DNA of 64,000 bases from Deltaproteobacteria bacterium (GTDB lineage Bacteria > Myxococcota_A > Polyangia > Nannocystales > Nannocystaceae): assembly GCA_016709225.1 (NCBI GenBank), contig JADJEE010000002.1, forward strand, positions 2,170,001-2,234,000. Direction: 5' to 3'. A model generated the notes under the pieces. That model saw nothing but the letters and a program-made list of their open reading frames with translations, searched no databases and was not told the DNA's origin. Of the stretch, positions 50,943 to 59,093 are shown piece by piece. The position numbers and the translations under genes are program-made. Each line of letters opens with the position of its first letter. The first letter of the stretch is position 1.

Positions 50943-52598
50943 ATGACACCGCGCAGTTCCATTCGCGCTACGAGCTTGGGGCTCGCAGTCCTCGGCCTCG
51001 CCGGCAACGCCCGCGCCGAGTACACCGTCCACGCCACCGGCCGCCTGGTGTATCGCGATGCGGAGGGCAACAGCGGGCCGCTGCGCCCCAACCCGCGCGT
51101 GCGGGTGCAGCTGATGGACCAAGACATCGACTTCGACGAGGTCATGGCGGTCGGCAAGACCAACGCCGACGGTCGCTTCGACCTCACCGGCAAGGCCGAA
51201 GACTCGTGGACCGTCTGCGACGGCTGCGACAAGCCGGACCCCTACATCAAGTTCATCCTGTGGGAGAACGACCGCGTCGACATCCACAACCTGTGGGGCT
51301 TCACGCACTTCGGGCTCACCGCGGCGCGCGAGGATCGGGCCGGCACCATCGACTTCGGTCAGTGGCGCTTCGAGAGCGACGAAGCGCTCTATCCGCGGCT
51401 CTTCGCCTACGCGCAGCGCCAGTACGCGAACTTCACCGCGTTGAGCGGCGACGCGAAGATCCCCCGCAACGACGGCATGGTCGACGTGCTGGTGCCCGAG
51501 GTGTTGGAGGGCGGCGTCCCGTACACCGGCATCGATGCAATCCACTGGCCCGGCGACTACTTCGACACCACCGCAGTCTTCCACGAGTTCGGCCACCGCA
51601 TCCGCCACGCGCAAGACGGCGGAGAGCCGCACTTCATCGGCGATCTGATGCTATTCCAGTACGCCCGTACCCACGGCATGTACATCGACGGCAAGCCGTA
51701 CCGCTCGAATCTCGGCTTCGCATTCAACGAGGGCTGGGCGATCTATCACTCCACGTTCCTCGACGAGAACGACAAGAAGCGCGTCGAGAACTGGGATCCG
51801 ATCCAGGGCAGCGGAAAATTCGAGTACGAGGGCGAGGTGGCCTCTCGCCTGTTGCGGCTATCGAAGGCATGCGGCGGCTTCGATGCGCTGTGGTCGGCGC
51901 TGAAGTCGGGCACCGGCAAGGACATCGACGGTGGGCCACCGGCGGCCCAGAGCGGCATCCACTCGTGGCCTCAGTTCGAGACCTGGTTCATGAAGAAGAA
52001 CCCCAGCTGCCACATGATCTGGAATCCGGCCCCCGACGCGTTGCACCGGATCCCCAAGACCCTCGAGCACGTGATTGGTGTCGACGCGCAGCGCCACACC
52101 ATCGGCAACCAGCTCGATGGTTTCGACGCCAGCCCGCTCAAGGTCACGGTGAAGTGGGACGCCGCGCGAATTGCCAAGCTACCCGCAGCGATCCGTGCGC
52201 CGATGACTCGCATCACCGAGAAGCGCAAGCAGGCCTTCATCGCCCACGAGGCCCACGTGCGCTCGGTGCTCCGCACGCACGCAGAGAAGTTCGTACCCGC
52301 GACCGCGAAGTCGATCGCCGATGGTTCGCGCGACAAGCAACTCGCTGCGGCGCGCGCCAGCATCATCAAGGCGATCGGCGAGCCGCGGATGAAGCAGCTG
52401 GCGACACTCAAGGCGGCACTGCTCGAGGAGAAGCGTGCGAATCGCGACCGTCGGTTCGGCGCCTACGCCGACCGCCTGATCGCGAAGTACTCCGAGCACG
52501 AAGACGCGATCCGCGAGGCCATGGCGACGCCGGGAGCTCGGATCCCCGACGCGCTGATCCCCCGAACGCTCGGTTCGACGATGGTCCAGGGCGACTGA
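50943..52598 (+). CDS. Transthyretin-like domain fused to a putative zinc metalloprotease, secreted
   Basis: This encodes 551 residues. I chose the ATG at 50943 (MTPRSSIRATSLGLAVLGLAGNARA) for its clear signal peptide; an ATG at 50900 is possible. Residues about 27-130 match the transthyretin-like (TTL) family: HATGRLVYRD, NPRVRVQLMDQDIDFDEVMAVGKTNADGRFDLTG, CDGCDKPDPYIKF. Residues about 195-275 contain HEFGH (His214, Glu215, His218), and NEGWA follows with Glu263, the layout of gluzincin-type zinc sites. The C-terminal third is a long Lys/Arg-rich helical region (ITEKRKQAFIAHEAHVRSVL). TTL domains are best known in nematodes and are rare in bacteria. The protein is probably secreted and proteolytic. 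A terminator-like hairpin lies after the gene, at 52692. Confidence 0.82.
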   Translation: MTPRSSIRATSLGLAVLGLAGNARAEYTVHATGRLVYRDAEGNSGPLRPNPRVRVQLMDQDIDFDEVMAVGKTNADGRFDLTGKAEDSWTVCDGCDKPDPYIKFILWENDRVDIHNLWGFTHFGLTAAREDRAGTIDFGQWRFESDEALYPRLFAYAQRQYANFTALSGDAKIPRNDGMVDVLVPEVLEGGVPYTGIDAIHWPGDYFDTTAVFHEFGHRIRHAQDGGEPHFIGDLMLFQYARTHGMYIDGKPYRSNLGFAFNEGWAIYHSTFLDENDKKRVENWDPIQGSGKFEYEGEVASRLLRLSKACGGFDALWSALKSGTGKDIDGGPPAAQSGIHSWPQFETWFMKKNPSCHMIWNPAPDALHRIPKTLEHVIGVDAQRHTIGNQLDGFDASPLKVTVKWDAARIAKLPAAIRAPMTRITEKRKQAFIAHEAHVRSVLRTHAEKFVPATAKSIADGSRDKQLAAARASIIKAIGEPRMKQLATLKAALLEEKRANRDRRFGAYADRLIAKYSEHEDAIREAMATPGARIPDALIPRTLGSTMVQGD

Positions 52599-52691
52599 GT
52601 TGCGGATGAACGCGAAGCGTTCACCCGCGACGAAGGCAAGGAGCGAAGCGATGAGGGATGGGGAGGACTCCGGCGGGCTCGGCCCGACGGA

Positions 52692-52716
52692 GGGGAAGGG
52701 CGGGCCGCCCTTCCCC
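52692..52716. terminator. Perfect GC-rich hairpin between convergent genes
   Basis: The arms ggggaagggc and gcccttcccc form a perfect 10-base stem around a five-base loop, followed by attgctt, a weak T-containing tail. It lies between the metalloprotease gene ending at 52598 and the lipoprotein gene ending at 52829, where a bidirectional terminator would be expected. There is no long U-run, so rho-independent strength is uncertain. Confidence 0.5.
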
Positions 52717-52828
52717 ATTGCTTGGTAGGCGTGGGCTGAGCGGGCGCGGCCGGGTGACCGCACCCGGCCGCGACGCGCCCGTACGTGACGGACGCCTCGC
52801 GATGTGGGTGGCTGAACCGAACCGCGCG

Positions 52829-54013
52829 TCACTGCGGTCGCATGATCGTCGCGAACCGCAGGGAGCCCTGGCCGTTGGCGTCGATCGCCGTGCCGTCCGC
52901 ACACGTGACCGCGTCGGGCGCGATGCAGTAGCGCACGTACCACGACTGCACCCACGCTCGTGCCTCGAACCCCGCCGCGACCGGGGGCCCGCTCGCGCTG
53001 AACTCGTGGGCCAGGCCGATCGGTGCGTCGCTGACATCGTGGAGCGTCGTGATCGGATCGAGCGACACGTCGTCGAACGGTGAGCCCGCGATCGAGAGCA
53101 GCACCCCGTGGTAGCACGAGTTGCTGCCACACGGCCCCGTCACCCGCACCGTCGCCGCGCCGCCACCCGCCCACGCGATCGGCTCGCCCGGCACGAACGT
53201 GCCGACCGCGGGATCGAGGATGTTGCCGACCTGCCCCGAGTGATCGCCGTCGATCACATAGCCCGGCATCGGCGGCTCCGCCTGGGTCGCGCAGTAAGGC
53301 ACCCACGTCTTCACGCCCGCCTGCTCGATGCGGGTCATCCACGCCCACGTGCCGTAGTTGTCGCCATCGGCGGCGTCGATCGTGCCGGTGATCATGCACG
53401 TGTCCGGATCCACCGCGAGCCCGGGCGCGATGATGCCGTTGCCGCTGCCCGGCGGCACCGAGCACGACAGCGGCGAGCCATCGCCACCGACCACCAGCGC
53501 GCTCGGATCGTCGCCCGGCTCGAGGCAGGGCTTGCCGAGCGCATCGAGGTCGATCGAGATCGCCGGCCCCACCGCGATCGTGCATGTCGCCGTCGCGATC
53601 GCACCCTCCTCGCTCGCGGTGACCTCGACGTCGTAGCTCCCCGCTTCCGCGGGCGTGCCGTAGATCGTTCCGCCGATCTGCGCCGACACCAGCCCGGCCG
53701 GTAACCCTTCGGCCGACCACAGTGCCGAGCCGTGGTCACCGCTCAAGCTCGGCGTGAACGAGAACGTCGCCCCCACCGCCGCCGGCGGCACCTCGCCGCA
53801 CTCGACCACCAACATCGCCGGCGCCGCGGAGCTCGAGCTGTCGGCGACCGCCGTGCTCGACGACGCGCCGCCCTCGCTGCTGCTGCTGCTGCTGCCTTCG
53901 CTGCTCGTACCCGTCGGCGCCGTCGTGAAGCTACCGCCCACGCCGTCGGCTTCGCCGCACCCCAAGGACCACGCCGACACGCCGATCAGGATCGGGCGAC
54001 AAGGCAAGCGCAT
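52829..54013 (-). CDS. Ig-like surface lipoprotein
   Basis: This encodes 394 residues from the ATG at 54013. The signal ends in a lipobox (AWSLGC), followed by a Ser/Thr/Gly-rich linker that includes a run of six serines. Residues about 75-150 look like a putative-Ig/He_PIG domain (VPPAAVGATFSFTPSLSGDHG, WSAEGLPAGLVSAQIGGTIYGTPAEAGSYDVEV). The remaining 240 residues are beta-rich with several cysteines (CLEPGDDPS, CSVPPGSGNG, CGSNSCYHG) and are not recognised. It is probably an outer-membrane-anchored adhesin or binding protein. It stands alone, 35 bases downstream of the IgGFc-like gene on the same strand, and the two could be co-transcribed. Confidence 0.82.
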   Translation of the reverse strand: MRLPCRPILIGVSAWSLGCGEADGVGGSFTTAPTGTSSEGSSSSSSEGGASSSTAVADSSSSAAPAMLVVECGEVPPAAVGATFSFTPSLSGDHGSALWSAEGLPAGLVSAQIGGTIYGTPAEAGSYDVEVTASEEGAIATATCTIAVGPAISIDLDALGKPCLEPGDDPSALVVGGDGSPLSCSVPPGSGNGIIAPGLAVDPDTCMITGTIDAADGDNYGTWAWMTRIEQAGVKTWVPYCATQAEPPMPGYVIDGDHSGQVGNILDPAVGTFVPGEPIAWAGGGAATVRVTGPCGSNSCYHGVLLSIAGSPFDDVSLDPITTLHDVSDAPIGLAHEFSASGPPVAAGFEARAWVQSWYVRYCIAPDAVTCADGTAIDANGQGSLRFATIMRPQ

Positions 54014-54048
54014 GTTCCCACGCTAACACGAAGGCGCGCGCGAAAACG

Positions 54049-55917
54049 TCAGCCCTCGGGGTCGAGCACGACGTCGTTGATCGGCTGCACGTTCATCCCG
54101 CCGGGGTAACCGTACGAAACGTTCTGCGTGTTCGGTGTCGTCAGCGGCGTGCCCCAGCCCCACACCCACAGCCCGAAGCGGCCCGCGCTCGTCATCTCGT
54201 GGCGACCGTTGTCGCAGCCATCGACCGACATGAAGTTGCCGGTCGAGAGATCCACACGCGTCCACTCGTAGTTGCCCACGCTCTCCCAGCCGTCGAGCAC
54301 ACCCAAGCAATCGAGATCGACGTCGGCGAAGCTGCCGTTCACCGCCCTTCGCACCACCACCAGGTTCGTCTCGGGATACGTCGGGTCGGTGAAGAACACG
54401 AAGCGCGGCATGTACTGCTCCGGCGGGACCCCGAGCACGAAGTCCGAGTCGCCGTAGCCGCTGATGCTGGGCTGCCACTGCGAGCCACTCATCAGCTCGA
54501 GCAGCACGAAGGGGTGGTCGGCGTCCTGGCTCTCGACCACGAACGGATCGGCGCTGATGAAATCGACCGCCTCCCCGCGCTGCACACTCATCGGCGATCC
54601 GGCGATGTTCGTGCTCCACGTCAGATCGGTGCCGTCGACGACCCCGACCACGCGCCACAGCGCGGGCTCGTCCACGCGCGGGCGGTGCATCACCCCCACA
54701 TACTCGTGCCCGAGCGAGCGCACCGGCGGGATCATCTGCTCGGCGTGGTCGGAGTACGGGGTCCCGACCGGCACCTGCATGCCAGTGTGGCCGCCCATCA
54801 GCCCCACCGGCTGGTCGGTCTGCACGATCGAGCCGGTGAGCTCGGCGCTCTGCGTCAGCTGCAGGTGCTGGCCGCGATCGAGCAGCACGTCGACACTCAC
54901 GCCCGCCGGCGTCGCGGGCACGCCCGTGCCGCCGACGATCGCCGCAGTCGGCTCGATCGTCACGGTGGTGCCATCGACCTGCGCCACGATGTTCGCCGTC
55001 GGCACGCCGATGCTGGCCGCCTGCGGGTTCACGACCACGTAGTTGGTGTCCCAGGCACTGGTCGGCAACAACAGCGACGCGCCGGTGACCGCCGCACTGC
55101 CGCCGCCATAGGGATTCATCTGGTAGGCCACCACCGGTACATCGGTGGTGATGCGGAACGCGTCGCCGATGCCGGTGCCGGTCACAGCGACGCCGCTCGG
55201 CACCGCCGACGCCACCGGGCACGCTGGCCCCGCGCCCTGCGGACCGCTGAGGAACAGGATCGCGACCTCGCCCGGCGCGAGCCCGACGGCACCGTCGTAC
55301 GCGTCATAGGTGAGTCCGGGCCCGGTGCCGTTGGGGATGCGCGCGAAGTCATCGACCGTCAGCGCCGTGCCCTGGTAGCTCACCTCGATCGTCGCCGGCG
55401 TGTTCCAGGTGTTGGCGACGAACGCGACGAAGCAGCGATTGCCGGGACCATCCCAGTGCTGCATGAAGGTGGCGTAGTACTCGCAGCCGATCGACTGGCG
55501 GTTGTTGGCGGCCGCCGTGCACGCATCGATGCACGTGCCGGTCGCCAGGTCGCAGCCCTGCGTGCCGACGCAGCCGGTCACGGGCGCGCCGTCGCAGGTG
55601 AGCACCTCGTGGAAGTCGGCCGAGCAGGTGAGGCAGTCGGGTGGCGGCAGATCGGGCTCGACCGCGAAGTCGAACTTCACGCCGCCGCCGCTGCTGCCGC
55701 TGCTGCCGCTGCCATCGACCCCGGTGCCGATCGTCTCGCCGGTGGCGACGCCGGTGGTGCCGTGCGTGCCGCTGTCTTCGCTGCCCGCGCTCGCGCCCGT
55801 GCTCGCACCGGTCGCCGCCGTCGTCGCGGCCCCGGTGTCGCCGCCACACGCCGCGAGCATCGCCAAAGCACCGGCCCATCGCGCCCGCGCCGTCGTCGTG
55901 GTCTGCATCGAGATCAT
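54049..55917 (-). CDS. IgGFc-binding-protein-like surface lipoprotein
   Basis: This encodes 622 residues. I chose the ATG at 55917; one at 55908 (MQTTTTARARWAG) has better ribosome-site spacing and is equally likely. The signal ends in a lipobox (AMLAAC). A Ser/Thr/Gly linker is followed by a Cys-rich stalk (CLTCSADFHEVLTCDG...CVGTQGCDLATGTC). From about residue 130 the protein matches the IgGFc-binding N-terminal family: NRQSIGCEYYATFMQ, PVVAYQMNPYGG, SLLLPTSAWDTNYVVVNP, QTDQPVGLMGGHTGMQVP, DHAEQMIPPVRSLGHEYV. In vertebrates the family names mucus proteins; bacterial members are common in myxobacteria and have unknown ligands. It is probably displayed on the outer membrane. Confidence 0.87.
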   Translation of the reverse strand: MISMQTTTTARARWAGALAMLAACGGDTGAATTAATGASTGASAGSEDSGTHGTTGVATGETIGTGVDGSGSSGSSGGGVKFDFAVEPDLPPPDCLTCSADFHEVLTCDGAPVTGCVGTQGCDLATGTCIDACTAAANNRQSIGCEYYATFMQHWDGPGNRCFVAFVANTWNTPATIEVSYQGTALTVDDFARIPNGTGPGLTYDAYDGAVGLAPGEVAILFLSGPQGAGPACPVASAVPSGVAVTGTGIGDAFRITTDVPVVAYQMNPYGGGSAAVTGASLLLPTSAWDTNYVVVNPQAASIGVPTANIVAQVDGTTVTIEPTAAIVGGTGVPATPAGVSVDVLLDRGQHLQLTQSAELTGSIVQTDQPVGLMGGHTGMQVPVGTPYSDHAEQMIPPVRSLGHEYVGVMHRPRVDEPALWRVVGVVDGTDLTWSTNIAGSPMSVQRGEAVDFISADPFVVESQDADHPFVLLELMSGSQWQPSISGYGDSDFVLGVPPEQYMPRFVFFTDPTYPETNLVVVRRAVNGSFADVDLDCLGVLDGWESVGNYEWTRVDLSTGNFMSVDGCDNGRHEMTSAGRFGLWVWGWGTPLTTPNTQNVSYGYPGGMNVQPINDVVLDPEG

Positions 55918-56147
55918 CGCCCCCACGCCAGAGATTCGCCGAGTCGGGCCGCGGGCGTCCATGCATGCGGCTGTACGGATGACCACCGCGCGCGACCGCG
56001 CGGCGCGCCGTGGGTCCCTTGCGGCCGCCGACACTGCCGCGAACAGGGTTCCCGCGGCTGCTTGCGCGCGAGCGAGGGGCCCGCGGGCCGCGACGCTGCA
56101 CCCGACCCCGGTGCGCGGGCGGATAATGGTGTCCAATCGCAAGCGGC

Positions 56148-59093
56148 ATGGACTCCCCCGTCCACAGCGAGCGGCCGAGGGCGCCGCGGGCCGAACCGAC
56201 TTCGGCATCGGCGCGGGCCCACGGCATCCCGGACATCGAGATGCAGATGGCGATGCGCGCCGTCATGGCGGGGATGCTCGGTCGCGTCCGCGACGTGCAG
56301 ATCGGTCGCTACGTGGTGCGGCGTCGACTCGGCCACGGTGGCTGCGGGCTGGTGCTGCTCGCCGACGATCCCGAGCTCGGTCGCGAGGTCGCGATCAAGG
56401 TCGTGCTACCGACGCGCGATCGCGACGAGCGCGGCGCGGCGTGGCAGAAGGCGCTGCAGCGCGAGGCGCAGGCGCTCGCGAAGCTGCGGCACCCCAACGT
56501 CGTCGAGGTCTACGACGCGGGCACCACCACCTACGGCCACGACGCGCGCGCCCGCGACAGCGGCGAGGGGCAGCTCGGTGTCTTCCTGGTGATGGAGCGG
56601 CTGCGTGGCGTGACGCTGCGGCAGTGGTTGGATCGTGGGCCGCGACCGTGGCGCGAGATCATCGCGGTGTTCGAGCAGGCGGCGCTGGGCCTCGTGGCCG
56701 CCCACGCCGCCGGCATCGTGCACCGCGACTTCAAGCCGGACAATGTGCTCATCACCGACGACGATCGCGTGGTGCTCATCGACTTCGGGCTCGCCGACGA
56801 AGCCCAGGAGATCGCGCTCGAGCTCGCCGACGCGACCGGCGAGTTGCTCGACGGTCGCAGCGACGACGGTGACGACGACGACGCGGGCTCCGGCAGCCAC
56901 ACCCGCGCGTCCCGCATCGTCGGCACGCCGATCTACATGGCACCCGAGCAGCACGACGGTCACGTCGCGGGACCGGCGGCGGATCAGTACGCGTGGTGCG
57001 TGTCGCTGTTCGCGGCGCTGTTCGGCGAGCCGCCGTTCGCCGCCGCCGGGCTCGCGGAGCTGTCGCGACGCAAGCACGCCGCGATCGTGCCGCGGCGCAA
57101 AGGCCCAGTGCCACGCGCGGTGCAGGCGGTGCTCCGTCGCGGGCTCGCGGCACGCCCAGAGCAGCGCCACGCCGATCTCGCGACGTTGCTCGACGTCATG
57201 CGACGCGCCTGCGCCCCGCGCAGACCCGTGCAGGCAGCGAGCCTGCTCGCGGCCGCGACCGTGCCGCTGGCGCTGTGGCTCGGCCACGCCCCCACGCAGC
57301 ACCCCTGCGATGCCGCGCCGGTCGACGTGCAGAAGGTGTGGTCGGCGCCACAGCAGGTCCAGCTCACCACTGCGCTGGCGAGCTTGCTCGATCCCAATGC
57401 GAAGCGCCTCGCCGAGCGCGTGGCCGTGCGCATCGAGGCCAACACGCGCCGCTGGAGCGCCGCGCGGGAGGAGGCCTGCAACGCCGAGCCTTCGCCGCGG
57501 CTCGACGCCCAGCTCGAGTGCCTCGATCGCGAGCTCGCGCAGACCGAGGGTGTGATCGGCTCGTTGACGGCGCTCGAGCTCGACGAGCTCAGCCGCGCCG
57601 GCGCGCTGGTCGACGCGCTGCCCGATCCCGAGGGGTGCCTCGCGCTCGATGCCGATCCGCGACCCGCGGCGCAACGCAGCGAGCTCGCCGAGCTGTGGCG
57701 GGGCACCGACGCGCTCGGCGTGGAGGTCAGCGCGACCGGCACGATCGACGATCCCGCGTGGGTGGAGCGCGCGATGACCCGTGCCGACGCGCTCGGCGAC
57801 GATCGCTTGGTATCGATGCTCGCGTGGCGCCGTAGCCAGGTCGCGCGCGCGGCCGGTCGCTTCGAGGAGGCGGTGCAGTTCATGCGCACCGCGGTGTTCC
57901 GCTCGACCGCGGCCGGCGAGCTCGACCGCGCGCTCGAGATGATGCCGATCCTCGTGCTCGCGGTCGGCAGCGACCTGCGCGACCGCTCCGAGGCCGAACG
58001 CCTGCTGGCGCACGCACGCGTGATGACCGAGCAGGTCGCGGACCCGCGTCAGGCCCTCGCCACGCTCGACGCCACCTACGCGTACATCCTCATCGAGCAC
58101 AGTGAGCTGGACGGCGCCAAGGCCATGTACGACCGCGCGTGGGCGGTGTTCGAGACCCTGCCGCCGTCGGAGGAGGCCGCGCGCTGCCTGATGTCGCTGG
58201 CGGGCTGGGAGGCCGAGCACGGCGACGCCACCAAGGTGCCTGCGATGCTCGAGCGAGCCGCGGCGATCCTCGACGACGTCGCGCTCCCGACCGATCTCAG
58301 CTTCGCCACCATCGCGTTCATCGAGGCCGGCATGGCCGACGATCGCGGCGACTTCGAGGCCGCGGCCGAGGGCTTCCGCGGTGTCGTGGGCCGCATCCGC
58401 AGACGTCTGCACGGCCACCCGTTCCTCGCGGTCGGACTCGACGCGGCCGCCCGCGCCGAGGCCAAGCTGGGCCACTTCGACGAGGCGACCTCGCTGGCGG
58501 TCGAGGCCCGCGATCTCGTGATGTCGACGCAGGGCCCGAGCCACCCCGATCGGATCCGCTACGAGCTGCTCATCGCCCATGTGGCATGGTTGGGCATGCA
58601 CTTCGACGACGCCGCCGCGGCGGCCGATCGCGCAATCGCAGCGCTCGCCGACGCCCCCGACGCGATGGCCGACTTTGGTGTCGGCGCGCAGCACCTCGCC
58701 GGCTGGACCCACCTCGCGAGCGGTGATCTGCGCGGCGCCGCGGTGCACCTGGCTGCGTGTCGATCGCTGCCCGGCGAGGGTGACTCGAACGTCGACTTGC
58801 CGCGGAGCCTGCGTCGGCTCGAAGCCCTGATCACGCGCAGCGAAGGTCGCCTCGAGGCCGCCCGCGCCGCGCTGACGCGGCCCATCGAGAGCCCCATCGA
58901 CGTCACGGTGCACGACCCCGCACTCGAGCGCATGCTCGACGCGATGGTCGACACGGCGATCGACGGCACCGCGGCGGCCGACGACGGCGTCACACTGCGG
59001 GCCGATCGCGCGCTCTACCGCACTGCGTTCGCGGCCGCCATTGCCGCCGCCGCACGTGCACCTGCGACCGCCCTCGCCAACGCCGCGCCGTGA
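56148..59093 (+). CDS. Ser/Thr protein kinase with C-terminal TPR-like region
   Basis: This encodes 981 residues from the ATG at 56148. The kinase domain lies at about residues 52-345: GHGGCG loop, VAIKVV, IVHRDFKPDN, IDFGLAD, a long acidic insert (about 30 residues, DDGDDDDAGSGS) in the activation segment, and PIYMAPEQHDG. A membrane segment (AASLLAAATVPLALWLGH) follows at about 365-380. The rest is helical and TPR-like, but less regular than in the 14320 and 39127 paralogs, with Cys pairs near the membrane. The stop overlaps the start of the sulfatase-like gene (GTGA), so the two are coupled. A GATAAT hexamer ends about ten bases before the ATG and may be a -10 element. The acidic insert is not seen in the paralogs. 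Confidence 0.92.
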   Translation: MDSPVHSERPRAPRAEPTSASARAHGIPDIEMQMAMRAVMAGMLGRVRDVQIGRYVVRRRLGHGGCGLVLLADDPELGREVAIKVVLPTRDRDERGAAWQKALQREAQALAKLRHPNVVEVYDAGTTTYGHDARARDSGEGQLGVFLVMERLRGVTLRQWLDRGPRPWREIIAVFEQAALGLVAAHAAGIVHRDFKPDNVLITDDDRVVLIDFGLADEAQEIALELADATGELLDGRSDDGDDDDAGSGSHTRASRIVGTPIYMAPEQHDGHVAGPAADQYAWCVSLFAALFGEPPFAAAGLAELSRRKHAAIVPRRKGPVPRAVQAVLRRGLAARPEQRHADLATLLDVMRRACAPRRPVQAASLLAAATVPLALWLGHAPTQHPCDAAPVDVQKVWSAPQQVQLTTALASLLDPNAKRLAERVAVRIEANTRRWSAAREEACNAEPSPRLDAQLECLDRELAQTEGVIGSLTALELDELSRAGALVDALPDPEGCLALDADPRPAAQRSELAELWRGTDALGVEVSATGTIDDPAWVERAMTRADALGDDRLVSMLAWRRSQVARAAGRFEEAVQFMRTAVFRSTAAGELDRALEMMPILVLAVGSDLRDRSEAERLLAHARVMTEQVADPRQALATLDATYAYILIEHSELDGAKAMYDRAWAVFETLPPSEEAARCLMSLAGWEAEHGDATKVPAMLERAAAILDDVALPTDLSFATIAFIEAGMADDRGDFEAAAEGFRGVVGRIRRRLHGHPFLAVGLDAAARAEAKLGHFDEATSLAVEARDLVMSTQGPSHPDRIRYELLIAHVAWLGMHFDDAAAAADRAIAALADAPDAMADFGVGAQHLAGWTHLASGDLRGAAVHLAACRSLPGEGDSNVDLPRSLRRLEALITRSEGRLEAARAALTRPIESPIDVTVHDPALERMLDAMVDTAIDGTAAADDGVTLRADRALYRTAFAAAIAAAARAPATALANAAP

